From positions 1-23,466 of the forward strand of contig JAKPSR010000006.1 in assembly GCA_029571425.1 (NCBI GenBank): 23,466 bases of DNA. The letters run 5' to 3'. The notes under the pieces are model-generated. The model had not been told where the DNA came from, did not search any database, and saw nothing but the letters and a program-made list of their open reading frames with translations. This stretch comes from Spirochaetota bacterium (GTDB lineage: Bacteria > Spirochaetota > Spirochaetia > Treponematales > Treponemataceae). This document shows positions 14,119-21,642 of this stretch, in pieces; the stretch's first letter is position 1; the number at the start of each line of letters is the position of its first letter. Position numbers and translations under genes: made by a program.

Positions 14119-15105
14119 TTAGTATTTCTCCCCCGGGCCATAGACTGCGACGCCGTCGGGACGGAATATAATCACGTATGAATAACCGCCGTAGTTGCAC
14201 GCGCTCGCGTTGGCAACCGCGAAGAAACGCTCCTTAACGGCATCCGTACGCGCGCGGAACAACCATTCCCGGCACCGCGTGCTATTCACCAGCCTGACGC
14301 GGGGAGCGGTCTTTGACAGATCAAGGTCCTCCGGCCTCAAATGCGCACTCCATGCTTGCCGGGGCGAGAATAGGCTCGACGGGAAATACCCCTCGCTCGG
14401 CCACAATATCTGCTCGGGCTTAGGACCCGCAGTATTACTTGCGTCGAATACCTGTATGGCGACGTAGGATCGCGTCTTCGCACCGACTCCAACCTCAGCA
14501 TAGCCGAACCCTGTCTTCCCGAGACACGGATTCAGCACCCAGAACCTGTGCGCAACTCGCGAGATATTCGTCTCGTCCGAATCATCCAAGAAACTTATCA
14601 CGGCGTCCGTGGGGCCCCCTCGCACGCCTATCATGCTGAAGATATCTGCCGATCGAAGGCTCTTGTCGGCCTTATCAAAAAAGGGTTGCTCCATATCCTT
14701 TGGCTTCGTAGGAACATGGGTCAATCGCCCCAATCCAGCCATAAACACAGCCCCGTGTTGAGCAAAGTCATTGAGGTCGTTATCAAGGATAACTTCGCCC
14801 GAAAGCCCTGCAAGGAAACGGACAAAACGAAGCATCAGCAACCCGTTTTTCATATAAGCAGGAAAGGCCGCCCCGGCGCGGCATGGTTTTGTAAGCGACG
14901 GCTTCTCCGCATATACGCTCGTTACGGACCGAGGCTTGCACTCCTCCCATTTCACCCGTATCCGCGAAACCCAGTCTGGCTCCCGAACGGTCGCCGCGTA
15001 TCCAGTACCCGGCATATCGAAGAAAAGCGGCGGTGCCGTTAGGCATGAGAAGGGAAGCGCGGAAGCCAATGCAACGGCTATGGCGACGCGCGCGTGTCGA
15101 TTCAT
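14119..15105 (-). CDS. Secreted CAP/SCP-domain protein, possible lipoprotein
   Basis: A 328-residue exported protein of the CAP (SCP/PR-1) superfamily. The N-terminus MNRHARVAIAVALASALPFS is a signal sequence, and Cys21 (FSCLTAPP) may be lipidated through a loose lipobox. The CAP fold starts around residue 120: LNDFAQHGAVFMAGLGRLTH, then VPTKPKDM, then a long helical stretch and SRVAHRFWVLNPCLGKTGFG. The latter matches the 'vghR.WlLnP....tGFG' of bacterial CAP proteins, and SYVAIQVFD follows. CAP proteins include peptide- or lipid-binding and protease-like members; the activity here is unknown. The ATG at 15105 has a GGAGGT site and begins the signal peptide. It heads the minus-strand envelope cluster and is divergent from the 7TM sensor gene. 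Confidence 0.72.
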   Translation of the reverse strand: MNRHARVAIAVALASALPFSCLTAPPLFFDMPGTGYAATVREPDWVSRIRVKWEECKPRSVTSVYAEKPSLTKPCRAGAAFPAYMKNGLLMLRFVRFLAGLSGEVILDNDLNDFAQHGAVFMAGLGRLTHVPTKPKDMEQPFFDKADKSLRSADIFSMIGVRGGPTDAVISFLDDSDETNISRVAHRFWVLNPCLGKTGFGYAEVGVGAKTRSYVAIQVFDASNTAGPKPEQILWPSEGYFPSSLFSPRQAWSAHLRPEDLDLSKTAPRVRLVNSTRCREWLFRARTDAVKERFFAVANASACNYGGYSYVIIFRPDGVAVYGPGEKY

Positions 15106-15211
15106 AAGCCACCTCCGAAATGGATGCAGGCACGTCCAGCGCGCCTCGGCTATCTCGAGACTAACGGGGCGGCGGTTTCCTGTCGTCCCGAAATACACTT
15201 CAAGACGAAAA

Positions 15212-15240
15212 TTCACCTTTCATCGCATCCGTGGTATACT
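15212..15240 (+). promoter_or_regulatory. Promoter of the 7TM-AraC sensor gene (leaderless)
   Basis: TTCACC (15212-15217), a 17-nt spacer and TATACT (15235-15240) lie 8 nt before the ATG at 15249, with no ribosome site. The rest of the 143-base gap to the divergent CAP gene holds no further clear signal. Confidence 0.58.
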
Positions 15241-15248
15241 AGTCGGCG

Positions 15249-16643
15249 ATGGCCACAGCATGGATCACAGCAGGCATCTTTCTCCTCCTCGCGGCGACGT
15301 CTCTTTTTCTTGCGCTTAAGGCCGCGACCCGCCGGCTTATCATCTGCGCGCGCCCGTTCATCGCCCTCTGCGTTTGCCTCTCGCTATACCTTATTGGAGG
15401 AGCGTTCGAGATCATCCATCATGACATAAACTGGATACTGTTTTGGAATAATGTCATCTATCTCGGGCTAGTGTGGCTTGGCCCTCTCTGGCTCTACATC
15501 GCCATTGCGTATATCCGCGGGGAGAAAGCCCCAGCAAGATGGCTATCGGCCTCGCTATTCCTCATCCCGGCGTTAACCATACTGCTCAAGTATACGAACC
15601 ATTTTCACGGATTGTGCTATACCTCGATCGGGATCAATAAGAACGAGTTTCTCTGGACGATCTCGTTCGCCAAGGGGCCGTGGTACTGGGTTCACATACT
15701 CTATAGCGGTTTGACCCTCTGTATCGGATCACTTATCTTCATCGCCACTTTTTTCCAGGCGACAGGTCGGTTCCGCGGGCAAGCCCTGCTACTCGCCTTC
15801 ACGGGCCTGGTCCCCTTAGCGTCGTTAGTCGTATATCAATCCGGCCTATTCCTTTGGGGCCTCGACATCATTCCTTATTCGTTCACCTTCGCCATACTCA
15901 TGCTTTCAATCGGTCTTTTACGCCAAGACCTCTTTACCGAGATTCCTCTCTCGTGGCGATCAATTCTTGAGGCGGTCACGGCCGGCATCATCGTCCTCGA
16001 CCGTAAACAAAACGTACTTGAGATGAACGGCTCTGCCCGCGCTGTAATTGGCTTCTCGTTGCAAAAAAAAGCTATCGTTTCCTGGTCCCAGCTCGTAACT
16101 CAGACGCCCGCGCTTGCCAGCCTTGACCTATCATCCGAAACGGCCCGGACATCCTTCACGATCGACAGGGATTCAGGACAAATCTTCGTCCGCGCTCATA
16201 CAGCTCCCCTGTATGATCCGAAAGGAGATACCATTGGAAAGACGGTTTTCCTCACGATCGATGCGAGAAACCGAACTGCAGCAGAGGATCCTTTGATCGA
16301 CCGCGACGCGGCCCGCCTCGTGGAGGGGATGGAAAAAAAGCGCTGGTTTCTCGATCCAGACCTAGGGCTCGAATCCCTCGCGCGACGCGTCGGCCTTCCG
16401 AGAAACCGTGTTTCGTACATATTAAACCGAAAATTCAAGTCGTCCGCAAAGGACTTCATCAATGGGTATCGGGTACGAGAGGCGATGAGGCGACTCAGCG
16501 AGCGACCGAACAACGTGCTCGACGTATGCTTCGACGTCGGCTTCAACGCCAAGGCAACTTTTTACGCCACGTTCAAGAAATGCACAGGCATGGCGCCAGG
16601 CAATTTCGCAAAGAAGAATGAGGGATCGAAAGACGCACCATAA
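15249..16643 (+). CDS. Membrane-bound one-component regulator: 7TM sensor + PAS-like + AraC DNA-binding domain
   Basis: A 464-residue protein that combines a membrane sensor and a transcription factor. Residues about 1-220 hold seven hydrophobic helices resembling the histidine-kinase N-terminal 7TM domain; indicators are NNVIYLGLVWLGPLWLYIAI, a helix-loop with LIPALTILLKYTNHFHGLCY, and KGPWYWVHILYSGL. Residues about 240-350 look PAS-like (AVTAGIIVLDRKQNVLEMNG). Residues about 360-460 are an AraC-type double helix-turn-helix (LGLESLARRVGLPRNRVSYI, then VLDVCFDVGFNAKATFYATF ending GMAPGNFAK). Kinase and phosphatase motifs are absent, so signal and DNA binding sit in one protein. The ATG at 15249 is set by homology and by TATACT 8 nt upstream. 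The gene's last 26 bases overlap the secreted esterase gene, a likely coupled target or partner. Confidence 0.85.
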   Translation: MATAWITAGIFLLLAATSLFLALKAATRRLIICARPFIALCVCLSLYLIGGAFEIIHHDINWILFWNNVIYLGLVWLGPLWLYIAIAYIRGEKAPARWLSASLFLIPALTILLKYTNHFHGLCYTSIGINKNEFLWTISFAKGPWYWVHILYSGLTLCIGSLIFIATFFQATGRFRGQALLLAFTGLVPLASLVVYQSGLFLWGLDIIPYSFTFAILMLSIGLLRQDLFTEIPLSWRSILEAVTAGIIVLDRKQNVLEMNGSARAVIGFSLQKKAIVSWSQLVTQTPALASLDLSSETARTSFTIDRDSGQIFVRAHTAPLYDPKGDTIGKTVFLTIDARNRTAAEDPLIDRDAARLVEGMEKKRWFLDPDLGLESLARRVGLPRNRVSYILNRKFKSSAKDFINGYRVREAMRRLSERPNNVLDVCFDVGFNAKATFYATFKKCTGMAPGNFAKKNEGSKDAP

Positions 16644-17544
16644 GAATCGAACGAAACTCAATGCGCTTCGAGTATTTATCTCGCTCTCCGTCGCGCTCGC
16701 GGCGTCTTGCGTCCGTACCGCGACGGTCGACCAAACCGCTCTACCGCCGCCCCTTCTTGTCTCGGGATCGGAACGAGTCTCGTTTAAAAGCTCACTGCTC
16801 AACAAGGAAATGGGTATGTACGTACACTTACCGCCGGGATACAACCCCGCGCGCGAATACCCGACGGTGTACCTCCTGCATGGCTACGGAAACAACGAAG
16901 TCGAATGGTTCGATTATTATGGCATGGATGACGTCTCCGACAGGCTCGTCTCCGACGGGACGATCCCGCCGATGATCCTGGTCGCCGTGCGCATGGATAA
17001 TAGCTGGGGCGTGGACACGGGCAAGCCACGGCAACTGTCGGCGAAAGCGAGTACCTCGCTCTACAAAGGCCCGTACGAGAGCTACCTACTTCGGGAGGTC
17101 ATACCACTCGTCGAAGAGCGTTACTCGGTACGGCGCGACACGGACTCGCGATGCATCGCGGGTGTATCGATGGGCGGTTACGCGGCGCTCCACATCGGCC
17201 TTAGGAATACACGTATCTTCGGATCCATCGCCGCGCATAGCCCCGCGCTTCGCGGGCCAAAGGTGCCCGAATGGTTCTTGTATTCGAAAACGCGGCCCGC
17301 CGCCCGCAACGACCCGATCCTGCTCGCGGGAGAACTCCGTCAAGGACGCACGCGCCTCTGGCTCGATTGCGGCGAGTCGGACGGATTGCTTCCCGGCGTC
17401 GTCGAGATGCGAGACACTCTCGTCGCCAATGGATGGGAGATCGAGTACTCGATTACGACGGGCGCCCACGACGCGCGTTACTGGACGAGCCGACTCGCCG
17501 ACTACCTTGTTTTTTACGCGGGCGCAACGTCGCGGTTCAGGTGA
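16618..17544 (+). CDS. Secreted esterase lipoprotein (esterase D / feruloyl-esterase-like alpha/beta hydrolase)
   Basis: A 308-residue alpha/beta hydrolase of the putative-esterase (PF00756-type) group. The N-terminal signal sequence ends in a lipobox, VALAASC, with Cys at residue 31, so the enzyme is probably anchored in the envelope. The core has YPTVYLLHGYGNNEVEWFDY (HG oxyanion region), the nucleophile elbow GVSMGGYAA with Ser184, an Asp in DCGESDG, and the catalytic His284 in TTGAHDARYW. This family cleaves acyl or feruloyl esters from carbohydrates or small acyl compounds; the substrate is not evident. The start at 16618 overlaps the end of the sensor gene by 26 bases and has only a weak ribosome site, so translation is probably coupled. 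A start within the overlap is the only ATG that keeps the whole signal peptide. Confidence 0.82.
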   Translation: MRDRKTHHKNRTKLNALRVFISLSVALAASCVRTATVDQTALPPPLLVSGSERVSFKSSLLNKEMGMYVHLPPGYNPAREYPTVYLLHGYGNNEVEWFDYYGMDDVSDRLVSDGTIPPMILVAVRMDNSWGVDTGKPRQLSAKASTSLYKGPYESYLLREVIPLVEERYSVRRDTDSRCIAGVSMGGYAALHIGLRNTRIFGSIAAHSPALRGPKVPEWFLYSKTRPAARNDPILLAGELRQGRTRLWLDCGESDGLLPGVVEMRDTLVANGWEIEYSITTGAHDARYWTSRLADYLVFYAGATSRFR

Positions 17545-17577
17545 AGCCGATATAAGGCAAAGCGGAGTAAGATATGT

Positions 17578-17583
17578 TATAGT
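17578..17583 (+). promoter_or_regulatory. -10 box of the GGDEF-hemerythrin gene (leaderless)
   Basis: TATAGT is followed by 6 nt and the ATG at 17590. The nearest GGAG is too far (about 24 nt) upstream to be a ribosome site. The -35 region is weak. Confidence 0.5.
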
Positions 17584-17589
17584 AAGTAT

Positions 17590-19662
17590 ATGCTGAAAAT
17601 GCGCACAAAAGAGCCCTTCGTTGTCCTTCGCCGAGCATTCATAGCCGGACTAATCGTGCTCATCCTTGGAGCCCCGCTTTCCGCCCAACGGATACTCGTC
17701 CTGCACTCATTCAATAACTCATACCCATGGACCACCGCGTTCGAGAATAGCCTACTTGAGGAGGCGGAGCGGCCAGGGAGCACCCTCGAGTTTTATTTCG
17801 AGAACCTCGACGTCACGCGCTTCGGGTCGCCGCTCGAACAAGAACGTTTCGCCCGCTACATTACGGAGAAATACGAGAACTTTAAATTCGACGCCCTGAT
17901 CGGGAACTCGAATCAAGCCTGCGACTTTCTCGACGACTACTGCAAATTCCCGGAAGACATCCCCCGGGCCTACTACACAACCGATTATAAAAGCTCGAAC
18001 CCCGCGATATTTAACCTCTCGACCCAATACGACCGCGTGATCGCTGACACCTGGCGCCTCGCGCGCGAGGTCTTTCCTCTCATGCGGGAAGCCGTGGTCA
18101 TCGCGGGCGACACGGGTAGCACGGAAACCGTATACGCGCATATCCGAGACCTCGCTGCGGCCTCCGGGATCCCGGTCAAGCTCATCGACGGCTTTAGCTT
18201 CGACGAGCTCTACCGAACGGTCGCCGCCCTTCCCCCGACGACGGCCGTGTTCTTTACGCCTGTTACGAGTGACCGCAACGGCGAGCGAAAAGTCCCGAAG
18301 CAACTGATCTCCGAACTAACCGCCCATTCGTCTGCGCCCGTGTTTACCTTTTGGGAGACGATGACCGGGAGCGGTGCGGTAGGCGGCTATGTCATCAGCG
18401 CGCGCACGGCCGCCACAGAGATGGTGCGCGCCCTGCAGGATTACCTCGCGCGCGGCTCATTCGACCCTGAATACACCGTGTCGCTCTGCATCGTGGACTG
18501 GGACGCCATGGAGCGCCACGGCCTACGTACCGAGCGGATACCCGAGGCCGCGCTCGTTTTGCATAAGCCAGAGCCCGGATACGTGCGCCACGCGAAGACG
18601 ATCACGCGGGTCGCGAACCTCGTTCTCGTCGCCTTCACGGTCATCCTACTCGCCGCCGTCCTCGCCGCGGCGCGCGCGTACTCTCGCCTCCGCGCGACCA
18701 ACCGTCAATTGGTCGCCGCTCGGAAAGAGGCGGAAAACCTCGCCCTCAAGGACACCTTAACGGGGCTGCTCAACCGCCGCGCCTTCCTCCCGATGCTCGA
18801 GCACGAGCTGCAGCGGAGAAACCGGTTCGGAAGCGTCGCCTCGCTGATCGTCGCCGACATCGATCACTTTAAGAGGGTGAACGACAAGTTCGGGCACGAC
18901 GTGGGAGACATCGTGCTCAAGGAAATCGCCAAGGCGCTCGAAGGCGCCATCCGCAGCACCGACACGCTCGCGCGATGGGGCGGCGAGGAGTTTATCATCC
19001 TTCTCCCCGACACAGACGAGCAGCGCGCCCTCGCGCTCGCCGAGAAAATCCGCGAGTCGGTGATGGCCCTCCGGTTCGAAAAATGCCCGCCGATCACCAT
19101 AAGCCTTGGCGTCGCCCAGCATGAGACGGAGGAGACGTACGACGACTGGTTCAAGAAGACGGACCACGCGCTTTATCGGGCGAAGCAGACGGGACGGAAC
19201 AAGTCCGTCGCCGCCTCGGGCATACGCCCCGGGTCAATCAAGCGGGCGCCCGGGCACGAGCTTCTCCTACTCCAGCTCAACTGGCGCGACGATTACCTCG
19301 TCGGGGTCGCCCGATACGACGAGCAGCATCGCGACCTCTTCTCCCTCGCGAATAGCCTCATCAACGCCATAGTCAACGGCGAACCGAAAGACATGGTCGT
19401 CTCCAGATTGCGAACCTTACTTGAAAGGACAACGGCCCATTTCGAGGACGAGGAGCGCTTCCTGCAAAAGAAAAAATGCTCATTCATGGAACGCCACCGA
19501 AAGGAGCATGCATACCTCAGCCAGAGGCTTGACCAGCTAGCGACTGGATACGAGAAAGGCGACGAATCCTCATATGGCTTAATCTCGTTCATATTCAACG
19601 ACCTTATCGTCAAGCACATCCTCGGCGAGGACAAGGAAAGTTTCGCCGACGTCGCGCCGTGA
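17590..19662 (+). CDS. Diguanylate cyclase with periplasmic binding domain and C-terminal hemerythrin
   Basis: A 690-residue signalling protein that makes c-di-GMP. From N to C: signal sequence or first membrane segment (to about residue 33, LGAPLSAQ); a periplasmic region (about 34-335) like the ABC-transporter substrate-binding fold (ILVLHSFNNSYPWT); a membrane helix (about 340-362); a GGDEF domain (about 385-545) starting DTLTGLLNRRAF with active site WGGEEF near residue 462 and an inhibitory RxxD (RSTD) five residues before it; and a hemerythrin domain (about 560-685). The hemerythrin ligands are all visible: His in YDEQHRDLF, HFEDEE, HRKEH and HILGED. It would sense a periplasmic ligand on one side and oxygen, NO or iron state on the other. 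The ATG at 17590 is supported by TATAGT 6 nt upstream. Confidence 0.88.
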   Translation: MLKMRTKEPFVVLRRAFIAGLIVLILGAPLSAQRILVLHSFNNSYPWTTAFENSLLEEAERPGSTLEFYFENLDVTRFGSPLEQERFARYITEKYENFKFDALIGNSNQACDFLDDYCKFPEDIPRAYYTTDYKSSNPAIFNLSTQYDRVIADTWRLAREVFPLMREAVVIAGDTGSTETVYAHIRDLAAASGIPVKLIDGFSFDELYRTVAALPPTTAVFFTPVTSDRNGERKVPKQLISELTAHSSAPVFTFWETMTGSGAVGGYVISARTAATEMVRALQDYLARGSFDPEYTVSLCIVDWDAMERHGLRTERIPEAALVLHKPEPGYVRHAKTITRVANLVLVAFTVILLAAVLAAARAYSRLRATNRQLVAARKEAENLALKDTLTGLLNRRAFLPMLEHELQRRNRFGSVASLIVADIDHFKRVNDKFGHDVGDIVLKEIAKALEGAIRSTDTLARWGGEEFIILLPDTDEQRALALAEKIRESVMALRFEKCPPITISLGVAQHETEETYDDWFKKTDHALYRAKQTGRNKSVAASGIRPGSIKRAPGHELLLLQLNWRDDYLVGVARYDEQHRDLFSLANSLINAIVNGEPKDMVVSRLRTLLERTTAHFEDEERFLQKKKCSFMERHRKEHAYLSQRLDQLATGYEKGDESSYGLISFIFNDLIVKHILGEDKESFADVAP

Positions 19663-19672
19663 ACGCGCGCGC

Positions 19673-20155
19673 CTAGCATTCCCGCAGCATTGTCTCCACG
19701 GCCTCAGCCGGCATAAAGGTCTTCGCGGCGATCTCGGCGACGGAAAGGCCCTGCGCCGACAGCCGGCGCGCGACGTCCGGCATCGTCTCGGCGATCTCGA
19801 CCACGAAGCCATCTGGGTCGTAGACGCGGAAGACCCGCTGCTGCCAGGGTTGGGTTTTGATCCCGTGAACGAAGGGGACCGACCGGTCAACCATCCGCGC
19901 GTGCATGATCTCGAGATCGTCCGTCTCGAAATAGATCTCGAGCCGTTGGTCACCGTCCCGCGAGGGGCGACCCTCCCCATGGATGATCCCATTCGCGTGC
20001 GCGCGGTCCCAGATCGCGAGCCCACTCTTGAATCCCACGTTGACGTTATTGATGTCCATGGCGACCTCCTGATCGAGGAGCTCGGTATAGAATCCCCTTG
20101 ATCTCGTCACGTCGGCCACCAAAAGGACGAACGAAGAAAAACGCGCGCGCGCCAT
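19673..20155 (-). CDS. Glyoxalase/VOC-fold protein with a helical C-terminal extension
   Basis: A 160-residue vicinal-oxygen-chelate (glyoxalase/dioxygenase-like) protein. The fold is visible as RFSSFVLLVADVTRSRGFYT, ELLDQEVAMDINNVNVGFKS, a second half with LEIYFETDDLEIMHARM, and the terminal strand RVFRVYDPDGFVVEIAET. The last 35 residues extend the fold with helix-turn-helix-like wording (LSAQGLSVAEIAAKTFMPAE). This is unusual and could be DNA-binding or a dimer arm. VOC members include metal-dependent lyases, dioxygenases and ligand-binding proteins such as resistance proteins; none is indicated. The ATG at 20155 follows AAGGGGG by 6 nt. It is divergent from the TrmO-family gene and convergent with the diguanylate cyclase. 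Confidence 0.78.
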   Translation of the reverse strand: MARARFSSFVLLVADVTRSRGFYTELLDQEVAMDINNVNVGFKSGLAIWDRAHANGIIHGEGRPSRDGDQRLEIYFETDDLEIMHARMVDRSVPFVHGIKTQPWQQRVFRVYDPDGFVVEIAETMPDVARRLSAQGLSVAEIAAKTFMPAEAVETMLREC

Positions 20156-20190
20156 GCGATACCCCCTTATCGTTCATGCGATGGATCATC

Positions 20191-20199
20191 AGTATATCA
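20191..20199 (-). promoter_or_regulatory. Extended -10 promoter of the glyoxalase-fold gene
   Basis: TGATATACT on the minus strand has a TG extension directly before TATACT, which can replace a good -35. It gives a normal leader that includes AAGGGGG. Confidence 0.5.
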
Positions 20200-20266
20200 T
20201 AATTCACGCCCCATCTTGCATACCCCGTCGCGCACGCTTGCGCTCCCCAAGCCATTCGCGCCGACC

Positions 20267-20290
20267 TATAGTGAGCGCGTAAGGAGGCGA
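20267..20290 (+). promoter_or_regulatory. -10 box and ribosome site of the TrmO/TsaA-family gene
   Basis: TATAGT (20267-20272) and an AAGGAGGCGA ribosome site (20281-20290) precede the ATG at 20294. This unit thus has a leader and a strong Shine-Dalgarno, unlike its AraC neighbour. The -35 is weak. Confidence 0.5.
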
Positions 20291-20293
20291 CAA

Positions 20294-20767
20294 ATGGACA
20301 CGACAATCGAGGTACGAGTTATTGGGGTCGTTGGGCAGCAAGGCGGCTCGTCGATACGGGTCGCGGAGGAATACCGCGCGGGGCTCATCGGGCTTTCGGA
20401 TTTCTCGCACGCGATGGTGCTCTGGGCGTTCGATCGGGCGCGGTGGGACGGGAAGACGTTGGTGATGCCGCCCGCGTACCGCCGCCTTGACCGGGAGATC
20501 GGGACCTTCGCGACGCGAACTCCCCTCAGGCCAAGCCCGATCGCGGTGAGCGTCTCGCGCATACTGTCGGTCGACCTCGAGGAAGGAACCATCCTCCTCG
20601 ACTGGATCGACGCAGAGGATCGGAGCCCGGTCATCGACATCAAGCCATACCACCCCAGCGAGGACCGGATACGGGACGTCGCGATGCCGGCGTGGTGCGC
20701 GCATTGGCCGAGTTGCCGCGAGGAGTCGGCCGATTTCGACTGGGGATCGGAGTTTACCTTTAGCTAA
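20294..20767 (+). CDS. TsaA/TrmO-family (UPF0066) protein
   Basis: A 157-residue protein of the TsaA-like (TrmO) family. The E. coli member methylates N6-threonylcarbamoyladenosine in tRNA using S-adenosylmethionine; many shorter relatives are of unproven activity. It shows the family's FATRTPLRPSPIAVSVSRIL (about residues 75-94), the later VIDIKPYHPSED (about 115-126) and the early VRVIGVVG strand. The ATG at 20294 has an excellent AAGGAGG ribosome site 4-10 nt upstream. A longer in-frame opening from 20216 covers the divergent promoter region and is rejected. The C-terminus is shorter than E. coli TrmO, so only the core barrel is present. It is close to, but not overlapping, the AraC regulator that follows. 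Confidence 0.85.
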   Translation: MDTTIEVRVIGVVGQQGGSSIRVAEEYRAGLIGLSDFSHAMVLWAFDRARWDGKTLVMPPAYRRLDREIGTFATRTPLRPSPIAVSVSRILSVDLEEGTILLDWIDAEDRSPVIDIKPYHPSEDRIRDVAMPAWCAHWPSCREESADFDWGSEFTFS

Positions 20768-20781
20768 AGTCGCGGTATCCT
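20753..20781 (+). promoter_or_regulatory. Promoter of the AraC-GyrI-like regulator (leaderless)
   Basis: TTTACC (20753-20758, inside the end of the previous gene), a 17-nt spacer and TATCCT (20776-20781) lie 9 nt before the ATG at 20791. The GGATGG between is a poor ribosome site. Confidence 0.45.
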
Positions 20782-20790
20782 GGATGGGCG

Positions 20791-21636
20791 ATGACGAACT
20801 TCGACTACGTGCAAAAGACCATCGACATCTTCGAGGACTCGCTTATATCAGGCGAGCCACTTACCACGACGATCTCTCTCGCCGCCAAGATCGGCTACAG
20901 CGCCCATCACCTTGGCAGGCTCTTTCAGTCCCTGTGCGGCGAGGGCTTAGGACGCTACATGCTCGCCCGTCGCCTCGCCGAGGCCGCCGTCGCCGTCCGC
21001 GAGCGCTCGCTCAGCGCCCGCGAGGCCGCGGCCCTGTTCGGGTGGGAGGACTACTCCGCCTTTAGCCGCGCGGTCCGAAAGGAATTCGGGACGAGTCCTG
21101 CCGGGCTCCGCGCGCTCGACGGGGGCGACCTTCGCCTCGCGGCACGCGCGCGTCCCCGCGTGCCGCGCGCCTCGGGCGAGCCGATCGAGGAACCGCTGCT
21201 CGTGATGGCCGAGGGATTCCACGCGACCGGGCTCGTCTTCTTCATGGGAGCGAACGAGCGCGGCTTCCATAGGCCCTGGCGCATCTTCATGGCGAATCGC
21301 CGCCTCATTAACGGCGTCGTCGGCGAGGATACCTGGCAGTTCTCGTCATGGGACGACCGCGCGAGCGACGAGGACGACGGGCTTTGGATCCACTGCGCGG
21401 TCAAGACCGATCCCGCCGCCCCGCAGGACATGCGCTTTTTCTCGCGCGACGTCCCCACCCTGCGAGTCCTCGAGTTCGCCCACCGCGGGCCAATCGAGAC
21501 GATCCACGACACCTACCGGCGTATATTCCAGGAGTACCTGCCCGCGAGCGCTTTTCGCCTCGCCGGCAACATGGAGTTTCAGCGCTACGGCTCAGGCGGC
21601 GAGGTAACGGTTTGCCTGCCGATCATCGGCGGGTAG
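20791..21636 (+). CDS. AraC-family regulator with GyrI-like effector domain
   Basis: A 281-residue transcription factor. Residues about 1-105 are an AraC-type double helix-turn-helix at the N-terminus (SLAAKIGYSAHHLGRLFQSL and AREAAALFGWEDYSAFSRAV, ending FGTSPAGLRAL). Residues about 125-281 are a GyrI-like small-molecule-binding domain, as in Rob-type regulators (VMAEGFHATGLVFFMG, FFSRDVPTLRVLEFAHRGPI, YLPASAFRLAGNMEFQRY). Such proteins sense small, often cationic or lipophilic ligands and control efflux or metabolism genes. Targets are not shown; the gene is followed convergently by the GH5 gene, with 6 bases between the stop codons. The ATG at 20791 was chosen for homology and position after TATCCT. 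Confidence 0.86.
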   Translation: MTNFDYVQKTIDIFEDSLISGEPLTTTISLAAKIGYSAHHLGRLFQSLCGEGLGRYMLARRLAEAAVAVRERSLSAREAAALFGWEDYSAFSRAVRKEFGTSPAGLRALDGGDLRLAARARPRVPRASGEPIEEPLLVMAEGFHATGLVFFMGANERGFHRPWRIFMANRRLINGVVGEDTWQFSSWDDRASDEDDGLWIHCAVKTDPAAPQDMRFFSRDVPTLRVLEFAHRGPIETIHDTYRRIFQEYLPASAFRLAGNMEFQRYGSGGEVTVCLPIIGG

Positions 21637-21642
21637 CTACTA

